From NCBI GenBank assembly GCA_018894495.1, contig JAHIOY010000045.1:1-10729 (forward strand): a stretch of 10,729 nucleotides of DNA, written 5' to 3'. This DNA is from Patescibacteria group bacterium. Its GTDB lineage: Bacteria > Patescibacteriota > Minisyncoccia > Minisyncoccales > JAHIOY01. Of this stretch, positions 1 to 5,725 are shown piece by piece. Within the stretch, counting starts at the first letter, position 1; each line of letters begins with the position of its first letter. A program made the translations under genes and the position numbers. The notes under the pieces were generated by a model. That model worked only from the letters and a program-made list of their open reading frames with translations. It ran no database searches and was not told the DNA's origin.

Positions 1-151
1 TCAGTATAAAACTTCCCTGATGTTTTTTGGCAAAGAGACAATTAAAAAGAGCGGCTCTGGCTGTCCCGATATGAAAGGGCCCTGTTGGCGAGGGGGCAAG
101 GCGAACCCTCACTTCCCCGGGTTTAATAAGCTTAAAATCTTTAATTTTCAT
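1..151 (-). CDS. gltX: Glutamyl-tRNA synthetase, N-terminal fragment (runs off window)
   Basis: This is the first 50 codons of a gene that continues beyond position 1. The enzyme charges tRNA with glutamate in the cytoplasm; in many bacteria lacking GlnRS or AsnRS it also feeds the amidotransferase route. The ATG is at 151-149. The peptide begins MKIKDFKLIK and then shows the class I synthetase signature: VRVRLAPSPTG at residues 14-24 followed by HIGTARAALFN at 27-37, the HIGH-type ATP-binding motif. That match to the GltX/GlnS N-terminus is close enough for a firm family call; GltX rather than GlnS is favoured by the VRVR(F/L)APSPTG form. The start lies 62 nt after the murG stop, directly behind an A/T hairpin that is nearly identical to the one before ftsW. 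No Shine-Dalgarno sequence is visible. The KMSKS part of the enzyme is outside the window. Confidence 0.93.
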   Translation of the reverse strand, partial: MKIKDFKLIKPGEVRVRLAPSPTGPFHIGTARAALFNCLFAKKHQGSFIL

Positions 152-180
152 TCTTTTAATTTTTTCAAAATTAAAAAATT
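149..180 (-). repeat. A/T hairpin module overlapping the gltX start codon
   Basis: A hairpin with 10-nt arms (154-163 and 167-176) and a 3-nt loop lies immediately before the gltX ATG. The 32-nt module matches the two tandem copies before ftsW (2604-2635 and 2636-2667) at 28 of 32 positions; the differences are confined to the four loop-proximal bases. Because it contains only A/T pairs and no following T-run, it is a poor candidate for a terminator after murG. Confidence 0.6.
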
Positions 181-213
181 CTATAACTTTATCTTAGCAT
201 ATTCTTTTGATTT

Positions 214-1425
214 TTAACGAAGTCTTAAAATATAGCTGGCTATGACTTTTGCCGCTTTCGGCTTTGAAAATTCTTTTGCCGCGGTTTGCATTTTTTCCAA
301 GACCTTTGGCTGACCCGTTAAATGTTTCAATTTTTCTAATAAAAAAAGAGGGGGGCTTAAATTTGCCTCTTCAATAACTATCGCTGCGCCATTTTTGGCA
401 TAGGCATAAGCATTTTTAATTTGATGGTCTTGAGCCGATTCGGGCAGAGGCATTAAAATGCTTGGTTTTCCAACGGCCGCAATCTCAAAGATACTTCCCG
501 AACCCGCTCGGCTGACTATTAAATCGGCTGCGACGTAGGCCTGCTTTAATTCCTCTTCTTCTAAAAACGGAAAAAGATGGTAATACATTTCAAGTCCTTT
601 ATTCTTCATCAGAATATTTTTTGTTTGCGAGTTTACTTCCGCCAAATTTTTTATACCGCACTGATGAATTACTTCAAAATTATTTAAAATGTCGGGCAAA
701 ATTTGAATGACTAAATTATTGAGCCGTTGAGCGCCTTGGGAACCGCCCAAGAGCAAAATTATTGGTTTATTCCCGATTAAATTAAAGATTTTTACGGCCG
801 CTTCTTTTGAACCCTCTAATAGTTCCCTTCGGATGGGATTTCCAACCGAAATCATTTTATTAGTCGGGAAATATGCCATTTCTTTGACCGGGAAAGAGAC
901 AAAAATTTCTGAAGAAAATTTAGCCGATATTCTGTTAGCTAAACCCGGAGATACGTCTAATTCCAGTAAAAAGACCGGCGTTTTTAACAAAAAGCCGGCT
1001 AAAGCAACCGGTAATGAACCGTAGCCGCCAAGGCAGAAAATGAGGTCAGGGGCGGAAAAGAAAATATAGAAAAATGACTGAAAAAAACCGACGGGAAATT
1101 TTAAAAAAATATCAATAATGTTTTTAAAAATTGATTTTAGTCCAAAGTATCTTCTAAATTTTCCAGCCCAGATTATTTTTGTTTTTACTCCTTCCTTGGA
1201 AAGAAAAATTTGAAACATTTCATCTTTCGGGCCAATGTAAAAGAAGTTGACTTCTTCCTTTTCTTTATCCCGCCCCTTTTGAGTAACCCGTCGCTTGTGA
1301 CGGAATTTAATATCTTGCCAAAGGGGCGGGATAAAAACTTGTGTCAGTTTTTTAATTTCTCTAACTATGGCAATGAGCGGGAAGATATGGCCTCCTGTGC
1401 CGCCACCGGCAAATAATATTCTCAT
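214..1425 (-). CDS. murG: UDP-GlcNAc:lipid I N-acetylglucosaminyltransferase MurG
   Basis: MurG is the GT-B glycosyltransferase that adds GlcNAc to lipid I on the inner face of the membrane to make lipid II. The N-terminal loop AGGGTGGHIFP (residues 6-16), GGYGSLP (133-139), PGLANR (160-165), GGSQGAQRLNN (227-237) and SRAGSGSIFE (305-314) follow the family order. The donor-site region PLPESAQDHQIKNA (327-339) is also present. The usual HEQN motif before PGLANR is replaced by LELD (154-157), an unusual change. At 403 residues it is longer than typical (about 355). Part of the excess is an in-frame palindromic insert of 24 codons at residues 31-54, between the first helix and the strand leading to FFYIGPKDE. 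The ATG overlaps the ftsW stop by 4 bp (ATGA), implying translational coupling. FtsW, MurD and MraY upstream confirm the role. Confidence 0.96.
   Translation of the reverse strand: MRILFAGGGTGGHIFPLIAIVREIKKLTQVFIPPLWQDIKFRHKRRVTQKGRDKEKEEVNFFYIGPKDEMFQIFLSKEGVKTKIIWAGKFRRYFGLKSIFKNIIDIFLKFPVGFFQSFFYIFFSAPDLIFCLGGYGSLPVALAGFLLKTPVFLLELDVSPGLANRISAKFSSEIFVSFPVKEMAYFPTNKMISVGNPIRRELLEGSKEAAVKIFNLIGNKPIILLLGGSQGAQRLNNLVIQILPDILNNFEVIHQCGIKNLAEVNSQTKNILMKNKGLEMYYHLFPFLEEEELKQAYVAADLIVSRAGSGSIFEIAAVGKPSILMPLPESAQDHQIKNAYAYAKNGAAIVIEEANLSPPLFLLEKLKHLTGQPKVLEKMQTAAKEFSKPKAAKVIASYILRLR
1264..1335 (-). repeat. 72-bp in-frame palindromic element inside murG
   Basis: Perfect 16-nt arms (1264-1279 and 1320-1335) enclose a second hairpin (1288-1294 and 1297-1303, one mismatch). 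The total is 72 nt, exactly 24 codons, so the murG frame is kept. It encodes residues 31-54, a basic stretch with RHKRRVTQKGRDK that has no counterpart in the MurG fold as I know it. The G+C-rich arms contrast with the surrounding A+T-rich gene. Confidence 0.75.
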
Positions 1426-2606
1426 GTGTTTTGTTTTGATACATTTAATAAAATACCCACTCCAATCAATTCAGCAATCAAATGTGAGCCGCCGTAACCG
1501 ATAAAAGGCAGGGGGATTCCGGTCACGGGAACAATTCCGAGCATTGAGCCGATATTTACAAAGGCCTGAATTACAATATAAAACGTAATTCCAAAAGCTA
1601 AAATTTGAGAAAATTTATTCTTAGAATTTAAACCAATCTTAAATCCCCGCCAAAAAAAAACCATAAAAAGCAAAATTAAGACTAGACCTCCGATAAAGCC
1701 GGTTTCTTCCGAAAATATGGCAAAAACCGAGTCAGAAAACGTTTGAGGCAAAAAACCGAATTTTTGCTGAGACATTCCCAATCCCAAACCAAAAATTCCT
1801 CCAGAACCCACGGCAATCAGGGCTTGCTTTAATTGATACCCCTTTCCCATCGGGTCTAATTCGGGATTGAGAAAAATTAAAAGTCGTTCCGCTCTATAGG
1901 GAACAATTTTCAGCAAAGGAATAAGAGAGGCCCCGCCAAGCAAAATTATTAAAGAAATTTGCCAGAGAGGAGTGTTGGATAAAAAATACATTAAGATTCC
2001 GGTCAAAATAATTATTCCCAGAGTGCTAAAATTCGGTTGGAGAAGTAAAAGAAGGGCTATTATTAAAATTAGACCCAAAAAGGCAATAAATGTCTGATTG
2101 AAAATTTTTCTTGAATTTTTTAATTTTTCCTTCACCCCGTAGTGAAATTTGGACAAATTTTCATTTGCGGAGCAAGTCCAAATTCTACTACGGGGCTTCG
2201 CCCCTCGACTGCTTAGCCAAGCGGCTAAATAAATAATAAAAGTAATTTTTAGAAATTCAGACGGTTGAAGAGTTAATTTACCCAGACCGAGCCATCTGGC
2301 AGCTCCCCCGCTTTCTACTCCGATTTTTGGAAAGAAAACCAAGAGCATTAAAACCAGGTTGATTAAAAGTAAAATAAAAGCCCATTTTTTAAAAAAATCC
2401 AATCGAATTTTAAACGCCAAAAAAGCAAGAATTAGTCCCGGAACTAATCCGAATAAGAGCTGGTGATTTAGAAAATAATATGTCTTTCCAAATTTTGCTT
2501 GCGAAATAAAAGCAGAAACGCTAAATAAAATCAAAATTCCCAAAATTATTAAAATAACTATGACCGAAAACAAAATATAATCTGGACGTTCTTTGTCTTT
2601 ATTCAT
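1422..2606 (-). CDS. ftsW: SEDS-family lipid II polymerase FtsW
   Basis: FtsW is the polytopic membrane glycosyltransferase that polymerises lipid II at the division septum with a class B PBP. About ten hydrophobic segments are visible. Family motifs are GGAARWLGLGKLTLQPSEFLK (100-120), LLQPNFSTLG (188-197), YRAERLLIFLNPELDP (237-252), and the SEDS catalytic region around Asp292 in QTFSDSVFAIFSEETG (288-303). The C-terminal GIVPVTGIPLPFIGYGGS (357-374) is diagnostic of FtsW/RodA/SpoVE. FtsW is preferred over RodA because of the mur-cluster position between murD and murG. A palindromic insert encodes residues about 138-158 in the loop after the third or fourth membrane helix. The ATG (2606-2604) sits at the end of a 32-bp tandem repeat; the stop overlaps murG by 4 bp. 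A promoter with an extended -10 lies about 70 nt upstream. Confidence 0.95.
   Translation of the reverse strand: MNKDKERPDYILFSVIVILIILGILILFSVSAFISQAKFGKTYYFLNHQLLFGLVPGLILAFLAFKIRLDFFKKWAFILLLINLVLMLLVFFPKIGVESGGAARWLGLGKLTLQPSEFLKITFIIYLAAWLSSRGAKPRSRIWTCSANENLSKFHYGVKEKLKNSRKIFNQTFIAFLGLILIIALLLLLQPNFSTLGIIILTGILMYFLSNTPLWQISLIILLGGASLIPLLKIVPYRAERLLIFLNPELDPMGKGYQLKQALIAVGSGGIFGLGLGMSQQKFGFLPQTFSDSVFAIFSEETGFIGGLVLILLFMVFFWRGFKIGLNSKNKFSQILAFGITFYIVIQAFVNIGSMLGIVPVTGIPLPFIGYGGSHLIAELIGVGILLNVSKQNT
2135..2204 (-). repeat. In-frame palindromic element inside ftsW
   Basis: The 20-nt arms 2135-2154 and 2176-2195 pair with two mismatches. An inner stem ttgc/gcaa (2165-2168 and 2172-2175) closes on a gga loop, with a 10-nt bulge on one side. 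It is bordered by a second small hairpin (2192-2204, 5-bp stem, ttc loop). It encodes residues about 135-158, including IWTCSANENLSKFHYG, a polar Cys-containing stretch in an otherwise hydrophobic protein. The ccccg/cgggg termini are shared with other elements in this window. Confidence 0.7.
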
Positions 2607-2664
2607 TCTTTTAATTTTGGAGAAATTAAAAAATTCATTCTTTTAATTTTGGAGAAATTAAAAA
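2601..2664 (-). repeat. 32-bp tandem duplication across the ftsW start
   Basis: Two exact 32-bp units (2601-2632 and 2633-2664) each carry an A/T hairpin with 9-nt arms and the start codon with its flank. The real ftsW ATG is in the first unit (2606-2604). The second unit supplies an upstream ATG (2638-2636) that opens an 11-codon frame, MNFLISPKLKE, whose TGA (2605-2603) overlaps the ftsW ATG. A third diverged copy precedes gltX (149-180). Confidence 0.8.
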
Positions 2665-2677
2665 ATTTATTAGATTC

Positions 2678-2686
2678 ATTATATCA
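2678..2686 (-). promoter_or_regulatory. Extended -10 promoter element for ftsW-murG
   Basis: On the minus strand the bases read TG-A-TATAAT, a perfect extended -10 hexamer with its TG dinucleotide. No good -35 is seen 17 nt further upstream (tatcaa at 2701-2706), which is acceptable for an extended -10 promoter. A start near 2671 would leave a leader of about 65 nt containing the tandem hairpins. It lies in the only sizeable gap within the mur cluster. Confidence 0.5.
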
Positions 2687-2770
2687 CCCCGTTAGAAGTT
2701 TTGATAGTGATTACTATCTATCGGGGTTCTTGATTAAACTTAAACTATAAAACTTCTAACCGGGTATCAC
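2685..2770 (-). repeat. Inverted-repeat element in the murD-ftsW spacer
   Basis: Perfect 12-nt arms (2691-2702 and 2749-2760) with similar outer flanks (cacccc against gggta) enclose about 46 nt that include a 6-bp hairpin (2703-2708 and 2713-2718) and a cgggg (2722-2726) able to pair with ccccg (2687-2691). It begins at the murD TGA. No T-run follows in the transcription direction, so a simple intrinsic terminator is not supported; it may be an intergenic member of the dispersed palindromes. Confidence 0.6.
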
Positions 2771-4206
2771 TTTTTAGCGAATTTTTTAATATATTTTTTA
2801 AAGAGCCCGCCTTTTTCCTTATAGTCCTTAAAAATTCCAAAACTCGGGGAAGCGGTTGAAAGCAAACAAATTTTCCTCCTTTTTGTCTGTTTATAACTTG
2901 TCCTCACCGCATCAAGCATATTGTTGACAAAGAAATGATTTAGCCGTCCAGATTCTTTATTTCTGAATTCGGAGAATTCAGAAATAAAAACTTGTTCTCG
3001 GCGAAAAGCAGGATTTTTTTGGACTTCTCGGCAAATTTCATTCCAAATCCTTTGACCGGTTGTTGGAAATAAAATCAGGTTTTTAAGACGGCTTTTTAAG
3101 ATTCTTTTTGCCAATTCAGTGAAATCAAGCCCCCTGTCAAACCCTCCCAAGATAATTGTTTCAACTTTATCTCCAAGGGCATCTAAAGCGGCAATAGTTG
3201 CTTCTGGAATGGTTGAGAGGGCATCATTATAAAAAGCAATTCCCTTGAATATCCCGACAAATTCTAAACGATGGGGCAAGGGTTTAAGGTTTTCAATCGC
3301 CTTTCTAATTTTCTCTTTTGGAATACCAAATATTTCCCCCACCTCAATTGCCGCCACTATATTTAAAAGATTATGCTCGCCCAACAAAAGGGTCTTTTTT
3401 ATTCCAACATTCTTAAGAATGTTGGAATAATTTTTCAGGGCAATTTTCCGAGCCTTTGATTTTTGGGCAATTTGACTGACAATTTTATTTTGAGAGTTGA
3501 AAATCAGATAATCATTTTTGGTTTGGTAACGGGCGATATTGGTTTTGGCGCGAATATATTCATTGAAATCTTTATAGTAATCCAAATGTTCAGGATAAAT
3601 ATTAAAAAGAACGGCAATCTGGGGAGATTTTTTGAGTCCATATAATTGATGAGAAGACAATTCATAAACATAAATATCGTTTTTAGTGGCAGAAAATAAG
3701 AGATTCAAAACTGGTTTTCCAATATTGCCAACTAAATGGGCTTTTAATCCCCGCCCCGAAGGGGCGAGGCTCGCCTCTTTTGAGGCGGCGGCAGTTTTTA
3801 AAATTTCATAAATTAGAGAGGCGGTGGTGCTTTTTCCCTTTGTGCCGGTAATTCCAACAATCTTTCCCGGACAATTTTCAAAAAAAATCTCGGTCTGGGA
3901 AGTAATTTTTCCTAATTTTCTTGCTTTTTCGATTTCAGGCAAATGAATTGGAATTCCCGGCGATTTGATAATAACATCGTAGTTTTTGAGAACCTTCAGG
4001 TAATTTTCCCCCAAATGCCATCTAACATATTTATCTCTTCTAATTAAACTTTTAACTTTAAACTTTAAACTTTTAACTTCTTGCCTGTCCCCCACCCCCA
4101 ATATTTTCTTTGGAAACAACCTCCTCAAAAACCTAAAACTATCTCTCCCCTCTTTGCCAAAACCTAAAATCAATATTTTTTTATTCTTAAGATTTTCTAA
4201 TTTCAT
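2767..4206 (-). CDS. murD: UDP-MurNAc-L-alanine:glutamate ligase (MurD, probably MurD2 type)
   Basis: This is a three-domain Mur ligase that joins glutamate to UDP-MurNAc-L-Ala using ATP. Counting from the chosen ATG at 4206-4204, which gives MKLENLKNKKILILGFGKEG as in other MurDs, the P-loop GTKGKST is at 121-127, ELSSHQL at 182-188, EHLDYY at 206-211, LPHRLEFVG at 310-318, GGFDRGLDF at 354-362 and LSTASPSFGIF at 449-459. An ATG 54 nt further upstream is in frame but would deepen the murL overlap from 20 to 74 bp. NDALSTIPEAT (327-337) replaces the canonical NDSKATN near the amino-acid site. With the epimerase MurL encoded just upstream, this suggests an enzyme that accepts L-Glu (MurD2), which is inference; the Mur-ligase family call is firm. 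Several palindromic inserts account for part of its extra length. Confidence 0.93.
   Translation of the reverse strand: MKLENLKNKKILILGFGKEGRDSFRFLRRLFPKKILGVGDRQEVKSLKFKVKSLIRRDKYVRWHLGENYLKVLKNYDVIIKSPGIPIHLPEIEKARKLGKITSQTEIFFENCPGKIVGITGTKGKSTTASLIYEILKTAAASKEASLAPSGRGLKAHLVGNIGKPVLNLLFSATKNDIYVYELSSHQLYGLKKSPQIAVLFNIYPEHLDYYKDFNEYIRAKTNIARYQTKNDYLIFNSQNKIVSQIAQKSKARKIALKNYSNILKNVGIKKTLLLGEHNLLNIVAAIEVGEIFGIPKEKIRKAIENLKPLPHRLEFVGIFKGIAFYNDALSTIPEATIAALDALGDKVETIILGGFDRGLDFTELAKRILKSRLKNLILFPTTGQRIWNEICREVQKNPAFRREQVFISEFSEFRNKESGRLNHFFVNNMLDAVRTSYKQTKRRKICLLSTASPSFGIFKDYKEKGGLFKKYIKKFAKK
2956..2988 (-). repeat. Hairpin in murD coding FISEFSEFRNK
   Basis: Perfect 15-nt arms (2956-2970 and 2974-2988) flank a 3-nt gga loop. 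It encodes part of the third domain. The right arm and following bases resemble 10630-10654 in the kinase gene, which encodes the same IFISEFS/VFISEFS peptide with synonymous differences. Confidence 0.6.
3399..3430 (-). repeat. Perfect 32-nt palindrome in murD
   Basis: Arms 3399-3414 and 3415-3430 are exact reverse complements with no loop. It encodes YSNILKNVGIK ahead of the TLLLGEHN motif in the central domain. A fully symmetric palindrome this long is not expected from codon use alone. Confidence 0.7.
3752..3787 (-). repeat. G+C-rich double hairpin in murD
   Basis: Two adjacent hairpins, 3752-3757/3761-3766 (gaa loop) and 3772-3777/3782-3787 (tttt loop), make a compact G+C-rich island. 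It encodes the low-complexity segment AAASKEASLAPSGRGLKA soon after the P-loop, where other MurDs have no such stretch. The frame is maintained. Confidence 0.65.
4047..4077 (-). repeat. 7-nt tandem repeat in murD
   Basis: Four consecutive 7-nt units of the form aactttt/aacttta (4047-4074) plus a partial fifth. They encode the KSLKFKVKSLI stretch. A related run of 7-nt units (8661-8681) adjoins the palindrome in aspS. Confidence 0.6.
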
Positions 4207-5683
4207 AAAATTTTTTTCGCAATATCTTTTTGAATTTTTTGGGTAAATAATTTTGCTCATTCCAAGAATTTAAAATTTTTTTTGATTCTGTTTCTAACCC
4301 CGCACCAGAACAAGTTCGGTACGGGGCATGATTTGGATACTTTGGCAAAATTTTCTTTTCAAAATAATTTAACAGAAAAGGAAGTTTTGCGGAGGTCGGA
4401 CCTCCGCAAGTTTTCTTCCAACCAAGGTAGAAAGCAATGAGACACTCTTTTTTTGTGCCGACGCATTCAAGGGGCTTAAACTTTTCTTCGCCAATAAGCT
4501 GCTTCATGATTGATAATAATTTTTTGCCTGCCCCGTAGGAAGCCGAATGCTTTCCTTCGGGGTCCTCAAATAAGTTTTTCCCAAAGATTTTGATTAATTT
4601 TTCTTTTTCAACAAAAGGAGATAAAGAAACAAAAACAAAAAGGCATTTCGGGCATTTTCCGCACCACTTTTTGGTTGGTTTTTTAGTTCCGGAAGCAGTT
4701 TTAAAAGATTCGTTGCAACTCAAAAAGACATCAAAATATTTATGGTATCGGGAAAATATTTTGGCAATTTGAATCTCATATAAGGGTCTTAAAAAACTGA
4801 AATATTCAACGTTTCGGGCTAAATATTTTTTTGAATAGTGTCTGAATTTTTTTTCAAAATCAAAACTTTTTGAGTATTGATGGTTGATGGTTACCCCAAG
4901 ATATTTTAAATTTCCCTCATTGGAACTGCGCTCGTTTGAAAGAGCAATATATCTTTTTCCAAAAATTATGGCCAAAAATATACTTAAAAAGGCCAAATAA
5001 GCCGAAAAAGGCGTATGCCCATTTAAAAATCCCTTTTGATTTAATTTTAATAATTTTGGGTCAATTTCTCGCCTAACAATAATTGGTTTTTGGAATCCAG
5101 CAATTTTCATTATTTTTTCAATTGCCTCGGTTGGATTTAATGAGAAGCATTGAATATTCTTTTTAGCCCTTTTTAATAATTCTAAAGTCACTATTGAATC
5201 CTTCCCGCCTCCTATTGGAACTAATACTCTATTCTTTAGTTTCGGTAAAAAAGCCACGATCGTGGCTTTTTTACCGAATGACGGAAGACAATGAATTTTG
5301 ACAAAATTCGGTTCTTGAAAGTTTATTTTATTTTCGTAGAAAAATTGACCCAGACCGTTAATGATTAACGCCTTCCACCACTTAATTTGCTCTTTGTTTA
5401 ATGAATCAGCCCGAATTTTAATTTCTGGCGAACAAGTTGCCTTCCAATAACTCAAGAGTTCAATTAAACCCAAATGAAAAACCAAATTATTTAATGCCCG
5501 AGCCCCTACCCGTTTTATTTGAACCTTATCAATGTTTTCAATAATCACTTTTGGCTTAAATTTTATATCTGGTTCAATTCTAAAATCAAAAAGAATCTCT
5601 AAATTATTGGCAGAGATTTTCCAAGAGTATCTTTCATATACAAATCTCGGATATTTTTTTCTTAAAAGAGCAACCTTTTTCAT
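4187..5683 (-). CDS. murL: UDP-MurNAc-L-Ala-L-Glu epimerase MurL (PP-loop fold)
   Basis: This protein is the likely MurL, which inverts the glutamate of UDP-MurNAc-L-Ala-L-Glu to D-Glu in an ATP-dependent manner. Numbering from ATG 5683, the PP-loop IGGGKDS is at 157-163, followed by SNERSSNEGN (249-258), VTINHQYSKSFDFE (264-277), LRPLYEIQIA (298-307), SCNESF (322-327), and a Cys cluster WCGKCPKC (340-347) that may bind a metal. These match my memory of the MurL family of Xanthomonas and Micromonospora rather than tRNA-modifying PP-loop enzymes. Its place between mraY and murD, with a 20-bp overlap into murD, supports a cell-wall role. An upstream GTG (5704) is in frame but lies inside a hairpin, so the MKKVALLRKKYP start is preferred. 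Four palindromic inserts lie in the gene. Length 498 against about 450 for relatives is consistent with these inserts. Confidence 0.82.
   Translation of the reverse strand: MKKVALLRKKYPRFVYERYSWKISANNLEILFDFRIEPDIKFKPKVIIENIDKVQIKRVGARALNNLVFHLGLIELLSYWKATCSPEIKIRADSLNKEQIKWWKALIINGLGQFFYENKINFQEPNFVKIHCLPSFGKKATIVAFLPKLKNRVLVPIGGGKDSIVTLELLKRAKKNIQCFSLNPTEAIEKIMKIAGFQKPIIVRREIDPKLLKLNQKGFLNGHTPFSAYLAFLSIFLAIIFGKRYIALSNERSSNEGNLKYLGVTINHQYSKSFDFEKKFRHYSKKYLARNVEYFSFLRPLYEIQIAKIFSRYHKYFDVFLSCNESFKTASGTKKPTKKWCGKCPKCLFVFVSLSPFVEKEKLIKIFGKNLFEDPEGKHSASYGAGKKLLSIMKQLIGEEKFKPLECVGTKKECLIAFYLGWKKTCGGPTSAKLPFLLNYFEKKILPKYPNHAPYRTCSGAGLETESKKILNSWNEQNYLPKKFKKILRKKFYEIRKS
4295..4330 (-). repeat. Palindromic element, HAPYRT family copy 1 (murL)
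   Basis: A hairpin (ccccgcacc at 4298-4306 with ggtacgggg at 4318-4326, plus gaac/gttc inside) encodes NHAPYRTCSGAGL near the MurL C-terminus. It shares identical 17-nt flanks with 8621-8659 in aspS; the loop between them is aa here and cttcg there. The 3-nt difference leaves the same frame in both genes. The single mismatch in the outer stem becomes a G-U pair in the transcript. Confidence 0.88.
4387..4409 (-). repeat. Short perfect palindrome in murL (TCGGPTSA)
   Basis: Arms of 11 nt (4387-4397 and 4399-4409) are exact reverse complements around a single base. It encodes KTCGGPTSAK, a Cys-Gly-Pro stretch inserted between YLGWKK and LPFLLNYF. Confidence 0.65.
4531..4562 (-). repeat. Palindromic element in murL (EGKHSASYGAG)
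   Basis: Arms of 12 nt (4531-4542 and 4551-4562) pair with two mismatches and share the ccccg/cgggg ends of the other elements. It encodes EGKHSASYGAGK, which interrupts what reads as a continuous helix region between GKNLFEDP and KLLSIMKQLIGEEKF. Confidence 0.65.
5241..5278 (-). repeat. Perfect 38-nt palindrome in murL
   Basis: Arms 5241-5259 and 5260-5278 are exact 19-nt reverse complements with no loop. It encodes FGKKATIVAFLPK just before the PP-loop strand NRVLVPIGGGKDS. In transcript form it would fold into a very stable stem. Confidence 0.85.
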
Positions 5684-5700
5684 ATCATTTATAGTGAGAT

Positions 5701-5719
5701 ACACGGGTGCAACCCGTGT
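5701..5719 (-). repeat. Hairpin between mraY and murL
   Basis: An 8-bp perfect stem (acacgggt at 5701-5708 with acccgtgt at 5712-5719) with a 3-nt loop lies between the mraY stop and the preferred murL ATG. It covers the alternative GTG start at 5704. In the transcription direction it is not followed by a T-run, so it is unlikely to be a strong terminator; it may modulate murL translation. Confidence 0.6.
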
Positions 5720-5725
5720 TTTTCT

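Noticed and set aside
20..217. Plus-strand 65-codon open frame at the left edge
   Set aside because: It is antisense to the gltX start and the murG end; its sequence has no recognisable family and the opposite strand encodes a clear GltX N-terminus.
2601..2664. CRISPR array
   Set aside because: Only two directly abutting units with no spacers; it is a simple tandem duplication.
5241..5278. Intrinsic terminator inside murL
   Set aside because: It lies mid-gene in an intact frame, and a productive terminator there would abolish murL and downstream murD expression.
4187..5683. PP-loop protein as a tRNA-modifying enzyme (TilS/TtcA-like) or an asparagine-synthase relative
   Set aside because: The order of SNERSSNEGN, NHQYSKS and CGKCPKC blocks and the mraY-murD neighbourhood fit MurL better; still, no search could be run.
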